A stretch of 15,671 nt of DNA from Candidatus Rhabdochlamydia sp. Lineage in GTDB: Bacteria > Chlamydiota > Chlamydiia > Chlamydiales > Rhabdochlamydiaceae. The notes under the pieces were generated by a model, which worked only from the letters and a program-made list of their open reading frames with translations, was not told the origin of the DNA and did not search any database. The position numbers were made by a program, and so were the translations under genes. Where the stretch lies: contig JASHWX010000002.1 of the NCBI GenBank assembly GCA_030043815.1, forward strand, positions 1-15,671. Direction: 5' to 3'. Of this stretch, positions 5,907 to 14,659 are shown in pieces; the first letter of the stretch is position 1; each line of letters opens with the position of its first letter.

Positions 5907-7121
5907 TTAGTATAGGAGATATTTTTTGCGTTCTTGGATGAATTGCTCCCTTTCTTCTTTCTGGAAGAGGATCATTTTCCAAGCGACATGCTTTTCTTCC
6001 CGAAGGAGTTGAAGCATGTGGGCATTGCCGTTGGCCTTGCAAAATAAATCTTTTTTACCGGGCTCGAGGGCATTGACGGCGGCCAGCACATGCTTAGGGT
6101 AAAGATTTTTTAAAATGCCGAGGATCATGTACTGGGAGGTGACGGGGCGGTATTTCTTCGGATCGGTGACAGTGATCATGACGCCCTCGCAATCTTTGCC
6201 TTTATAGGGCCCATAAAATGGGCGGTAGTGATAGGGCACAAATTTAACGCCGGGCAGCTTTTGGCAGTTGAGCTGCTCGGCGAGCTCGTACGCTTTGATC
6301 CAGGGTGCGCCGACCACCTTGAAGGGCAGGGTGTAACCGATGCCGATGTTGACAAGAGATAGCTCGCCCAAGATTCCAGTGGATGCGTAAAATAGCGGGG
6401 TGTCCGACTCGGGAATGTAAGGGCTGGTCGGAATCCATGTCAGTCCGGTGTCTGCAAAACTCATGGCGCGGTTCCAGCCTTTCATGAGAACGACTTTCAA
6501 TTTGCACCCGATCTGATATTTATCATTGAAGAACTGGGCCAGTTCGCCGATTGTCATTCCATGGCAATACGGCACGTTGAGATAGCCGATGTAGGATCTC
6601 CAGCGCTGTTCGAGCATCGGGCCGTCGACGATGAGGCCGTTGATCGGATTTGGGCGGTCGAGGACGATGACGGGAATCCCTTTTTTCGCTGCTTCTTCCA
6701 TGACATAACAAAGCGTAGTCGTATAGGTGTAAGAGCGGGAGCCGACATCTTGAATGTCGTAGACGATCGCATCGATGTTTTTAAGCATTTGCTGCGTGGG
6801 GCGGCGCGTCTTTCCATGCAGGCTGTAGACGGGGATGCCGTGAGGTGTTTTTTTGTCTTTGATTTCTTCGAAGGCGTAAGACTGGCCGGTCAGGCCGTGT
6901 TCTGGAGCAAACAGCGCGGCGAGCTTGATGCCATGGTTTAAAAAAAGATCGATGGTGGAATGAAGTGCGCTGTCGACGCCGGTTTGATTAGTGACAAGGC
7001 CGACGCGCTTTCCTTTCAATTCTAAGTAGTGGTCTTCTTTGAAATAGACATCGACGCCAAGTTCAATTTGGGCCGACAGAGCGCGATAACACAGAACGAG
7101 GGCGAGAATGAACGTTTTCAT
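5907..7121 (-). CDS. namZ: NamZ-like exo-beta-N-acetylmuramidase (DUF1343), secreted
   Basis: A 404-residue member of the DUF1343/NamZ family (GH171), whose characterised members release N-acetylmuramic acid from the non-reducing ends of peptidoglycan fragments. The ATG at 7121 is followed by a short hydrophobic signal-like segment (MKTFILALVLCYRALSA), implying export. An upstream TTG at 7139 would add six residues before it and looks unlikely. Family motifs follow in order: GKRVGLVTNQTG, FAPEHGL, YDIQDVGSRSYTYTTT, VLDRPNPING, YCHGMTIGEL, and a central WIPTSPYIP. The length is normal for the family. Chlamydiae make only a thin septal peptidoglycan, so turnover or recycling is the plausible role. 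It is divergent from putA and upstream of groES on the same strand. The gene symbol is by family resemblance. Confidence 0.85.
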   Translation of the reverse strand: MKTFILALVLCYRALSAQIELGVDVYFKEDHYLELKGKRVGLVTNQTGVDSALHSTIDLFLNHGIKLAALFAPEHGLTGQSYAFEEIKDKKTPHGIPVYSLHGKTRRPTQQMLKNIDAIVYDIQDVGSRSYTYTTTLCYVMEEAAKKGIPVIVLDRPNPINGLIVDGPMLEQRWRSYIGYLNVPYCHGMTIGELAQFFNDKYQIGCKLKVVLMKGWNRAMSFADTGLTWIPTSPYIPESDTPLFYASTGILGELSLVNIGIGYTLPFKVVGAPWIKAYELAEQLNCQKLPGVKFVPYHYRPFYGPYKGKDCEGVMITVTDPKKYRPVTSQYMILGILKNLYPKHVLAAVNALEPGKKDLFCKANGNAHMLQLLREEKHVAWKMILFQKEEREQFIQERKKYLLY

Positions 7122-7123
7122 AA

Positions 7124-7136
7124 TGCCACTATGGCA
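7124..7136. repeat. Small inverted repeat TGCCA-N3-TGGCA in the namZ/putA divergent region
   Basis: TGCCACTATGGCA is a perfect 5-bp inverted repeat directly in front of the namZ-like ATG and 71 bp before putA. It could be an operator shared by the divergent genes, but arms this short can arise by chance. A perfect TTGACA (7160-7165, minus) lies upstream but lacks a convincing -10 partner. Confidence 0.25.
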
Positions 7137-7207
7137 CAAAGGTAATTAAAGAAAAAATTTGTCAAGGTGGCGTTGTTTATGTTAGTAAGGAAGAAAGGAG
7201 ATAAGCC

Positions 7208-10200
7208 ATGACTGTCAAAGAGCCGGAATCATCCTATCTCAATGAGGCGATGCAAATCGTTTCCTCTTGCCATGGGAAGCAGTTGACGATCGATCAACGG
7301 GAAAGGTTTTCTGTCCAGCTCGCTGCAAACATGCTTAAAGAAGCCAATCGGACGATGACATGGGTAGAAAAACAGATGCAGGCGGAATTGTCCCGCATGA
7401 TGCGCGATCCGAAGGGCAAAGCGTTCACGACGAGCATGACGGATCAATGTTTCCGCAGCAAAAGGGCGTCGCGCGTTGCCGATCAACTGGTGTACTTGCT
7501 CAATCAATTCGGGATTCCGAGCTACTTGAGCTTGCCGAAACGTTCATCGCTCGCTGCTTTTCAAAGGCTCGGCCGCGCAATGGCCAATGTCTTTGTTCCG
7601 ATGGCGACATTCACTTTGAGACAGGCGACATCGCGCGTGATCCTTCCTGGAGAAAAGCAAGCGCTCAAAAAACACATGGCAGCCCGCCGTCTCGAGGGTG
7701 TACGGCTCAATCTCAATCACCTGGGCGAAGCGATTTTAGGAGAATCGGAAGCCAAGCACCGGCTGAACGTCTATTTGAACGATCTGAAGCAACCTGACAT
7801 CGAATACGTCTCGATTAAAATCTCGACGATCTACAGCCAAATCCATTTATTGGGATGGGAAAAATCCTTAGAGGCATTGGCAGAGCGGCTGCGCGAGCTT
7901 TATCGCGTGGCGATGAAGCACACGTTCACTCGGGCGGATGGATCGAAGGTGACTAAATTCGTCAACCTCGACATGGAAGAATACCGCGATCTTCATTTGA
8001 CAAAGGAGCTGTTTAAAAAGATCTTAAGCGAAGCGGAATTCCACCCCTTTTCTGCAGGGATTGTCTTGCAAGCCTACCTTCCCGATTCCCATGACATTCA
8101 AAAAGAGCTGACCGAATGGGCCATGGAGCGAGTGAAGCGGGGAGGCGCTCCGATCAAGATCAGGATCGTCAAAGGGGCTAACCTCGCTATGGAGCAGTTC
8201 GAAGCGAGCTTGCGCGACTGGCCTCAAGCGCCGTACACCAAAAAATCGGATGTCGATGCGAACTACAAAAAAATGGTGACCTATGGCTGCGAGCGGGAGC
8301 ATGCAAAAGCCGTGCATCTCGGCGTCGCCAGCCACAACTTGTTCGACATAGCCTATGGGATGATTTTGCGATCGGAAAAAGGGGTCGAAAAGGAGGTCAA
8401 TTTTGAAATGCTCGAAGGGATGGCCGATCACATCCGCCGCGTCGTTCAGCGCTTGACCAAAGACATCCTTCTTTATTGCCCGGTAGCGACAAAAGAGGAT
8501 TTTCAAAGCGCGATCGCTTATTTGATCCGTCGTCTGGATGAAAATACGGGTCCGGACAACTTTTTGCGCGTGACGTTTGGACTGAAAGTCGGGTCTTCCG
8601 AATGGGAAGAGCAAGTGCTTCTCTTTTCCAATGCTTGCCGCGAGATGAATACGGTCTATACGAAGCCGCGCCGCACACAGGATCGCATTGCGCCGCCCGT
8701 CCATCTTCCTTTATATTCCCGGTTTGAAAACGAGGCGGACACCGATTTTTCACTCGAGCAAAACCGCGCATGGGCCCGCAGCATCGCCAAAAAATGGAAG
8801 GACATCGAACTCGATAAAATTCCGCTTGTCATCGCTGGCAAAGAGATCGCGAAGACGCATAAGGAAGGGACGGGATCAGACCCAGCAGATCCCAAAAAAG
8901 TCTTATACCGCTATTCCCTGGCGGATTGGGATCAAATCGATGAAGCTCTAAAAATAGCTAAAGAAAATGAAATGAAATGGGGCAAAACGAGCATCGAAGA
9001 GCGATGCAAACTGCTGTCCAAAGCGGCGCAAAAGATGCGCGAGAAAAGGGGCGATCTCATCGGCGTCATGATGGCAGACGGCGGCAAGACGATCCTAGAA
9101 GGCGACCCAGAAGTTTCCGAAGCGATCGACTTTGCGGAGTATTACTTGCGCAGCATGAAGAAGATGGATGCTTGCAAAGATATCGAGTGGTCGCCAAAAG
9201 GCACTATCCTCGTCACCCCGCCATGGAACTTCCCTGTCTCGATTCCTGCTGGCGGCATTTTGGCGGCGCTCGTGACCGGCAACTGCGTGCTGTTCAAACC
9301 TGCTCCAGAATCTGTCTTAAGCGGATGGGAGCTCGTCAAAGCCTTCTGGGAAGCAGGCATCCCAAGAGAAGTGCTGCAGTTCATCAACTGCGAAGATGAG
9401 CCGGTCGGGAGCAAGCTCATCGCCGATGAGCGTGTCAATTGCATCATTCTCACGGGAGCGACGGCGACTGCTCGCTTGTTCATGCGATTAAGGCCCGGCC
9501 TGGACCTTGCAGCGGAAACAGGTGGTAAAAATGCGATGATCGTAACGGCGCTTGCCGACCGCGACCTTGCGATCAAAGACATGGTGCACTCCGCTTTTGG
9601 GCATTCGGGCCAAAAGTGCAGCGCGTGCAGCTTGGCGATCCTCGAAGCAGAAGTCTACGATGACCTGCATTTCCGCGATATGCTCAAAGACGCCGTAGAA
9701 AGTTTAAAAGTGGGCCCTTGCTGGGAACTCTCGAACAAAGTCACCCCGCTGATCCGAGAGCCTGGAGAAGCGCTGAAAAAAGGGCAGAACCATTTAGATT
9801 CCGGCGAAGAATGGCTAGTTAAACCTAAGCAAGACCCTAAAAATCCCAACTTGTGGTCGCCTGGAGTCAAATTAGGCGTAAAGCCTGGAAGCTTCATGCA
9901 CCAGACCGAGTTATTCGGACCTGTGCTTGCCGTGATGCGGGCCAAGAATTTGGAACACGCGATCGAACTTGCCAATGCCACGGCATATGGGCTCACATCG
10001 GGATTGCAAAGTTTGGATGATCGGGAAAAGAAAATCTGGATGGAGAAGATCGAAGCGGGCAATTGCTACATCAACCGAGGAACGACCGGGGCGATCGTCC
10101 GCCGCCAGCCGTTTGGAGGCACAAAAGCCAGCCACTTTGGCCCAGGCGCAAAAGCCGGCGGCCCGAACTATGTGATGCAATTTGCAAGGCCGCGCGAGGT

Positions 10201-10813
10201 TTCGCTCCCGCAAGAAAAGCTTCCGGTTTCTATCGAGGTCAACAACCTCACATCCGTTTTGCAAAAATTCTCTCTTTCGCCAGAAGAACTGGGAATTTGG
10301 TACGCGAGCACGGGAAGTTATGCATTCTGGGCAAAGCGCTTCTCCGAAGATCACGATCCTTCAAAGATCATCGGTCAAGACAATATCTTGCGCTATCGGC
10401 CCCATAAAAAGCTCGGCTTCAGAATTCAAAAAGAGGATGCTCCGCTCGAAATATTGCGCGTGCTGGCGGCAGCTCTCAGCTCAGGCACCCCGATGGAGGT
10501 GAGTTGGATGAAAGGGCACACCCTTCGAGACCATTTGCGGGGACTCTTCCACTTTGTCGAAGAGACCGATGAGGAATTCAATAAAAGGATCAAAGGAGGG
10601 GCTTTGAAGCGCGTCCGCTTGATCAGTCCCGTCTCTGATGCATTGAAAATGGCTGCGAGCGAATCGGGGTGTTTTCTGGATGCCGCACCCGTCCTCTCCA
10701 ATGGGCGCTTTGAACTCCTCCATTATTTACGCGAGATTGCTTTTAGTATCGATTACCACCGTTATGGAAATCTTGGATTGAGGGAAGGGGAAGAGCGGAA
10801 ACCTCTAGCATAG
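7208..10813 (+). CDS. putA: Bifunctional proline dehydrogenase / glutamate-semialdehyde dehydrogenase PutA
   Basis: A 1201-residue enzyme that oxidises proline to P5C with FAD and then oxidises glutamate semialdehyde to glutamate with NAD+, feeding electrons to quinones and carbon to the TCA cycle. The PRODH barrel covers about residues 100-470, with RIVKGANLAMEQ, GVASHNLFD and the substrate-binding RRLDEN motif near 440. The ALDH part covers about 530-1000: TPWNFPVSIPAGG, the general-base Glu770 in AAETGGKNA, the catalytic Cys804 in GQKCSA, and ELFGPVLAV. The last 190 or so residues form the extra ALDH-like C-terminal domain found in longer (type B) PutAs. The N-terminal ribbon-helix-helix repressor domain of E. 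coli PutA is absent, so it should not self-repress. AAAGGAG lies 7 nt before the ATG. It is divergent from the namZ-like gene. All catalytic motifs are intact. Confidence 0.95.
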   Translation: MTVKEPESSYLNEAMQIVSSCHGKQLTIDQRERFSVQLAANMLKEANRTMTWVEKQMQAELSRMMRDPKGKAFTTSMTDQCFRSKRASRVADQLVYLLNQFGIPSYLSLPKRSSLAAFQRLGRAMANVFVPMATFTLRQATSRVILPGEKQALKKHMAARRLEGVRLNLNHLGEAILGESEAKHRLNVYLNDLKQPDIEYVSIKISTIYSQIHLLGWEKSLEALAERLRELYRVAMKHTFTRADGSKVTKFVNLDMEEYRDLHLTKELFKKILSEAEFHPFSAGIVLQAYLPDSHDIQKELTEWAMERVKRGGAPIKIRIVKGANLAMEQFEASLRDWPQAPYTKKSDVDANYKKMVTYGCEREHAKAVHLGVASHNLFDIAYGMILRSEKGVEKEVNFEMLEGMADHIRRVVQRLTKDILLYCPVATKEDFQSAIAYLIRRLDENTGPDNFLRVTFGLKVGSSEWEEQVLLFSNACREMNTVYTKPRRTQDRIAPPVHLPLYSRFENEADTDFSLEQNRAWARSIAKKWKDIELDKIPLVIAGKEIAKTHKEGTGSDPADPKKVLYRYSLADWDQIDEALKIAKENEMKWGKTSIEERCKLLSKAAQKMREKRGDLIGVMMADGGKTILEGDPEVSEAIDFAEYYLRSMKKMDACKDIEWSPKGTILVTPPWNFPVSIPAGGILAALVTGNCVLFKPAPESVLSGWELVKAFWEAGIPREVLQFINCEDEPVGSKLIADERVNCIILTGATATARLFMRLRPGLDLAAETGGKNAMIVTALADRDLAIKDMVHSAFGHSGQKCSACSLAILEAEVYDDLHFRDMLKDAVESLKVGPCWELSNKVTPLIREPGEALKKGQNHLDSGEEWLVKPKQDPKNPNLWSPGVKLGVKPGSFMHQTELFGPVLAVMRAKNLEHAIELANATAYGLTSGLQSLDDREKKIWMEKIEAGNCYINRGTTGAIVRRQPFGGTKASHFGPGAKAGGPNYVMQFARPREVSLPQEKLPVSIEVNNLTSVLQKFSLSPEELGIWYASTGSYAFWAKRFSEDHDPSKIIGQDNILRYRPHKKLGFRIQKEDAPLEILRVLAAALSSGTPMEVSWMKGHTLRDHLRGLFHFVEETDEEFNKRIKGGALKRVRLISPVSDALKMAASESGCFLDAAPVLSNGRFELLHYLREIAFSIDYHRYGNLGLREGEERKPLA

Positions 10814-10889
10814 TAAAAATTATTTTAAATAAATAGGATAATAAGTTAATGTGCGAATTAGAAAAGAAATAACCCTAAAGGTGGTTACG

Positions 10890-12380
10890 ATGAACAAGCT
10901 TTGTTTGCTTCCATTATCATTAATTTTGCTCAATCACGGATTCAGCGAGGACATCACTTTTGAATCCGATGACATCACCGCCTTTAGCGAACTCAACGAA
11001 GAGATGTATTTCGAAGAACAGCCGTATTCAGATTCTTCCACCGCCCAAGTAGAAGATGACAACAATGGCTTTTCATCGCTCATAGAGCCGGATACTCATT
11101 ATAACCAGGAAAATCAGGAGCCTCCCCAACGTTCGGCACCTCCTGTACAACTTGAGGCGCCAAAGCCTGCTCTGCCCAGCGAACGACGGAAAGCGCAGCG
11201 TCCGCCTGTTAAACCCGAGCGTTCTTATTCCGTAGATGCTCCTGCGCATTCAAGCCCAAAAAGCCATGGACGTCCTTCAGTGAAAAAATCCCCTAGAGCG
11301 CAAATCCGGGCCAGCCGCAAGCAAATTTCTCAAGGCGAACAGCAACGCACAGCCAAGAAAAAGGCGGTCGTTCAAAACAATGACAATGACGACCAAATGA
11401 ATTCATACAACCAAGGTCAAATGCAGCAAAGCGGCGCCATGACGCGTCCGAGAAAAAAGAAAACAACGAACACCCCCGCCCGCCCCTTTATCAAAAATGG
11501 ATACGACTTCTGGCTTTTTGGCGAAGCATTGTTCTGGCAAGCTTCTGAAGAAAACCTCCCTTACGCCACGCAAGTGAAAGCAACCGATAACCGCCGCAAG
11601 CTCAACACCATTGATTTTAATTGGGACTGGGGATTCAGAGTCGGCCTTGGAGGCAATTCATCTCGCGATGGCTGGGACATCGATATTTACTGGACACGCA
11701 TCCGCAATGAAACTCATAATCGTACCCATGGCACTTCCAGCACAGCCATCCAAGAATTCTGGACGACCGCGGCGAATGCAGAGCCTCTTGGAACATTCAA
11801 CGAAGCGAAAGCCCACGGCCATTCCCTTCTCAACCAGATCGACCTGGATTTGGGACGCGAGTTCTACGTCGGCAATTTCTTAACAACACGGCCTTTTGTG
11901 GGATTGCGCTACACGTGGATTCATCAAAAATATCATGTCGAGTACGGGAACTCAATTGATGAGTTCGCTAAGCTTAGGAGCCGTTTTTGGGGCTTTGGAT
12001 TTGCTGCCGGCCTAGATACTAACTGGTGGCTAGGCAATGGATTTAGCATCTATGGCGATTCAGACATCTCGGTCATTTTCGGCAATTTCAATGTTCATGA
12101 AAAAGGCACTCTCAGCGGCTCGACGATCTGGACGGCAAGCAACAAGACCAACGCGGGAAGGCCGATCTTCGACATCGGCATGGGCTTTCAATACCGAGAC
12201 ACATTCTGCGACGAATCATTTGCCCTAACGATCAGAGCAGGCTATGAATACCACCTCTACTTCAATCAAAATATGTTCATCCAAGTCAACAACGGCAGTT
12301 CGACCTTTGAAAACTTCAATCCTCTCGGAGGAAACCTGGGGTATCAAGGAGCTAGCGCTTCCATGCAGTTTGACTTCTAA
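10890..12380 (+). CDS. Outer-membrane beta-barrel protein, MOMP-like / Legionella-OMP-like
   Basis: A 496-residue outer-membrane protein. The ATG at 10890 has AAAGGTGG 5 nt upstream and opens a signal peptide (MNKLCLLPLSLILLNHGFS). An in-frame GTG at 10851 would bury that signal, so I rejected it. Residues about 20-200 are hydrophilic, first acidic and then Pro/Gln/Lys/Arg-rich and probably disordered. From about residue 205 (YDFWLFGEALFWQA), alternating aromatic/polar strands run to the end (WDWGFRVGLGG, FVGLRYTWIHQKY, FWGFGFAAGLDTNWW, IFDIGMGFQYR). The protein finishes ASASMQFDF, a classic C-terminal Phe signal for BAM insertion. The pattern fits the Lpg1974/Legionella_OMP porin families expanded in environmental chlamydiae. 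The 76-bp gap after putA is AT-rich and holds no clear terminator. Pore specificity cannot be read. Confidence 0.85.
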   Translation: MNKLCLLPLSLILLNHGFSEDITFESDDITAFSELNEEMYFEEQPYSDSSTAQVEDDNNGFSSLIEPDTHYNQENQEPPQRSAPPVQLEAPKPALPSERRKAQRPPVKPERSYSVDAPAHSSPKSHGRPSVKKSPRAQIRASRKQISQGEQQRTAKKKAVVQNNDNDDQMNSYNQGQMQQSGAMTRPRKKKTTNTPARPFIKNGYDFWLFGEALFWQASEENLPYATQVKATDNRRKLNTIDFNWDWGFRVGLGGNSSRDGWDIDIYWTRIRNETHNRTHGTSSTAIQEFWTTAANAEPLGTFNEAKAHGHSLLNQIDLDLGREFYVGNFLTTRPFVGLRYTWIHQKYHVEYGNSIDEFAKLRSRFWGFGFAAGLDTNWWLGNGFSIYGDSDISVIFGNFNVHEKGTLSGSTIWTASNKTNAGRPIFDIGMGFQYRDTFCDESFALTIRAGYEYHLYFNQNMFIQVNNGSSTFENFNPLGGNLGYQGASASMQFDF

Positions 12381-12390
12381 CAAGGAAAAA

Positions 12391-12450
12391 ATGATCGCTA
12401 CATTCCTGATTAAAATTCTCTTCTTCAAAAAATCCCGTAAAAAGAAGTAA
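12391..12450 (+). CDS. Possible 19-residue hydrophobic-basic peptide
   Basis: A complete small reading frame starts 10 bp after the porin stop codon, with AAGGA 5 nt before its ATG. It would make MIATFLIKILFFKKSRKKK: a hydrophobic half followed by a strongly basic tail, the shape of a small membrane-associated peptide. It could be translationally coupled to the porin. The gap is AT-rich and so short a frame can occur by chance; conservation would be needed to accept it. I do not recognise a family. Confidence 0.3.
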   Translation: MIATFLIKILFFKKSRKKK

Positions 12451-12467
12451 TTATTCTTCCAGAAAAT

Positions 12468-12496
12468 TTGCCTGGATCTTGAAAATCTGGTATAAT
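12468..12496 (+). promoter_or_regulatory. Extended -10 promoter immediately before uvrD
   Basis: TGGTATAAT (12488-12496) is a perfect extended -10 element. TTGCCT (12468-12473) matches four of six -35 positions at 17-bp spacing. The expected transcription start falls at about 12502-12504, at the uvrD ATG (12503), which implies a leaderless transcript. Confidence 0.6.
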
Positions 12497-12502
12497 TTTC
12501 TT

Positions 12503-14569
12503 ATGGAAAATTTAAATCCTCAGCAACAAGTGGCTGTCGAGCATGTCGAAGGGCCTCTGCTCGTCTTGGCTGGCGCAGGCTCCGGCAAAACGCGGATCGT
12601 GACGCAGCGCGTTGCCCATTTGCTTGAGCTGGGGGTCCCCTCAAGCGAAATTCTCGCTGTGACCTTTACGAATAAAGCCGCCGATGAGATGCGCCATCGG
12701 ATTCTGCATTTGACACATCAATCGGTGCTGACATGCACTTTCCATAGCCTGTGTGCGCGCATTTTAAGGGAATCGATTGCAACGCTTGGCTACAGCCGCG
12801 ACTTCACCATTTACGATGAAGAAGACAGCGAAAAGGTGCTCAAGGAATGCTTTGCTTCAAAAGAAGAAAAAGGGGAGATCCGCAGCGTCCGCTCACAGAT
12901 CTCGCAGGCTAAAAATGCCCTCATCGATCCCGAAAAGGTCGAGGAAAAACCTCTGCAGGATATCTACTCCCTCTACAATCAAAAATTAAAACACTATAAC
13001 GCACTTGATTTCGACGATTTGCTCTTTCTCACAGTGAAGCTTTTCGAAGGCCGCCCCGAAATCCTCGAGCAATACCAAAAACGCTGGTCGTTCATTTTAA
13101 TCGATGAATACCAAGATACGAATGCGGCTCAATACATGTTGACCAAATTGCTCGCTGAACAGCATCGCAATGTCTTTGCTGTCGGCGACCCGGACCAATC
13201 GATTTATTCTTGGCGAGGGGCCAATATCCACAACATATTGAACTTTGAAAGGGATTTTCCCGGCGCCAAGGTCATTCCCCTCGAGCAGAATTACCGCAGC
13301 CGGAGCAATATTCTGGAGGCAGCCAATGCTCTCATCCGCCACAATCAAAGCCGCTACGAAAAAAATCTCTGGAGCCAGCGCGGCGAAGGGGAAAAGATCG
13401 GCCTTTACGTGGGAGAAAACGACCACGCCGAAGCCGACTTTGTCGTCAAAGAGCTTTACACTCTCCACCGCCGAAAAAACGTCTCGCTGAACGATTGCGT
13501 GATCTTTTATCGTACAAACTTTCAATCGCGCATCTTTGAAGACCATCTACTCAAAGAAAGGGTCCCCTATGTCATCGTGGGAGGCCTTTCATTTTATCAG
13601 CGGCGCGAGATCAAGGACGTCCTGGCTTTACTTCGCATCGTCCTCTCGGGAACTGATTTTCTCGCGTTTGTGCGGACGATCAATATCCCTAAGCGCGGGC
13701 TTGGCGAAGCGACGCTCGAAAAGCTGCGGGAGTTTGCCGATGGCCGCCAGCAAAACATCTTTGATGCTTGCGCTGCAATCGTAGAGGGACGGGCGCAATT
13801 TAAACTCTCTTCAAAGCAGATCGAAGGTCTGAAAGAATACGTCAAAGTCATCGCCTCCCTTCGAGAAATGACAGGCCGTCCCTTGCATGAGCTCATCTCA
13901 GAGGCCATCGAGCGCTCCCGCTATCTCGAGTACTTGCGGGAAGATCCAGAAAGTTATGAAGAGCGGCGCGACAACATCGAAGAGCTCGTCTCCAAAGCCG
14001 CCGAATGGGAAGAGGAAGTGGAGCAGCCTAGTTTAGCGGCCTTCTTGGAAGAGCTCACGTTAAAATCGAGCGCTGATGAGAAAGATCCCTCCGGAGAACA
14101 TGTGAAGATGATGACTTTGCACAACGGCAAAGGGCTTGAGTTCACCGCCGTCTTCCTTGTGGGAATGGAAGAAGAGCTCTTTCCCCATGCCAACGCACTT
14201 GAAGACCCCGAAGCGCTCGAAGAAGAGCGCCGCCTCTGCTATGTCGGCATGACACGGGCCAAAGAATATCTCTTCCTCACCGCTTCCCGCTTCCGCTACC
14301 TCTGGGGAATGCCTCGCTTAATGCGCCCAAGCCGCTTCATCAAAGAAATCCCCGACGAGTTTTTCTCCGATGAAACAAGAGAGATTGGAGAATCAGAAGG
14401 GCATTACGAACCGGGAGACCAAGTCTATCACAAAGACTTTGGCCCTGGCGTCGTGCAAAAAAGCTACCAAACTTCTCTTGGTCTCACCTACGATGTGTTC
14501 TTCCCTCAAGCCAAGACGACCCGTTCGCTCGTGGCCAAGTTCGCCAAACTCTCTAGAAAGAGTGAGTAG
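12503..14569 (+). CDS. uvrD: UvrD/PcrA-type superfamily 1A DNA helicase
   Basis: A 688-residue 3'-5' ATP-dependent DNA helicase of the UvrD/PcrA/Rep family, acting in nucleotide excision repair, mismatch repair and clearing of replication conflicts. The order of motifs is complete: Q-motif region LNPQQQVAV (4-12), Walker A GAGSGKT (24-30), Ia VTFTNKAADEM, II LIDEYQDTN (about 199-207), III VGDPDQSIYSWRGA, IV EQNYRSRSNIL, V MTLHNGKGLEF and VI YVGMTRAKEYLFL. The C-terminal 55 or so residues (YEPGDQVYHKDFGPG... to the end) match the Tudor-like RNA-polymerase-binding domain of PcrA/UvrD. Motif V has HNG where HSA is common. I chose ATG 12503 because the family starts there; a TTG at 12479 would add eight residues. 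No Shine-Dalgarno precedes 12503, consistent with a leaderless mRNA. Confidence 0.95.
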   Translation: MENLNPQQQVAVEHVEGPLLVLAGAGSGKTRIVTQRVAHLLELGVPSSEILAVTFTNKAADEMRHRILHLTHQSVLTCTFHSLCARILRESIATLGYSRDFTIYDEEDSEKVLKECFASKEEKGEIRSVRSQISQAKNALIDPEKVEEKPLQDIYSLYNQKLKHYNALDFDDLLFLTVKLFEGRPEILEQYQKRWSFILIDEYQDTNAAQYMLTKLLAEQHRNVFAVGDPDQSIYSWRGANIHNILNFERDFPGAKVIPLEQNYRSRSNILEAANALIRHNQSRYEKNLWSQRGEGEKIGLYVGENDHAEADFVVKELYTLHRRKNVSLNDCVIFYRTNFQSRIFEDHLLKERVPYVIVGGLSFYQRREIKDVLALLRIVLSGTDFLAFVRTINIPKRGLGEATLEKLREFADGRQQNIFDACAAIVEGRAQFKLSSKQIEGLKEYVKVIASLREMTGRPLHELISEAIERSRYLEYLREDPESYEERRDNIEELVSKAAEWEEEVEQPSLAAFLEELTLKSSADEKDPSGEHVKMMTLHNGKGLEFTAVFLVGMEEELFPHANALEDPEALEEERRLCYVGMTRAKEYLFLTASRFRYLWGMPRLMRPSRFIKEIPDEFFSDETREIGESEGHYEPGDQVYHKDFGPGVVQKSYQTSLGLTYDVFFPQAKTTRSLVAKFAKLSRKSE

Positions 14570-14577
14570 ATCTAATA

Positions 14578-14608
14578 TTGAAATATTGATATATTCATTT
14601 TTCTTTTT
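14578..14608 (+). terminator. Weak AT-rich hairpin with T tract after uvrD
   Basis: TGAAATAT and ATATATTCA can pair with a bulge across a 2-nt loop, followed by TTTTTCTTTTTT. The T tract is good but the stem is AT-only and imperfect, so termination would be partial at best; the next gene may be co-transcribed with uvrD. Confidence 0.3.
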
Positions 14609-14659
14609 TGAGAAGGTACCGTGGAAACACAGTTACAGACGCTAGAGCGACAAGGATCT

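Noticed and set aside
7122..7139. TTG start for the namZ-like gene at 7139
   Set aside because: It would put six residues before an otherwise normal signal peptide; ATG 7121 is preferred.
7142..7207. putA promoter (TTGTCA around 7160 with a downstream -10)
   Set aside because: No hexamer at acceptable spacing resembles TATAAT well enough to call.
10851..10889. GTG start for the outer-membrane protein at 10851
   Set aside because: It adds 13 charged residues in front of the signal peptide, whereas ATG 10890 has AAAGGTGG at proper spacing.
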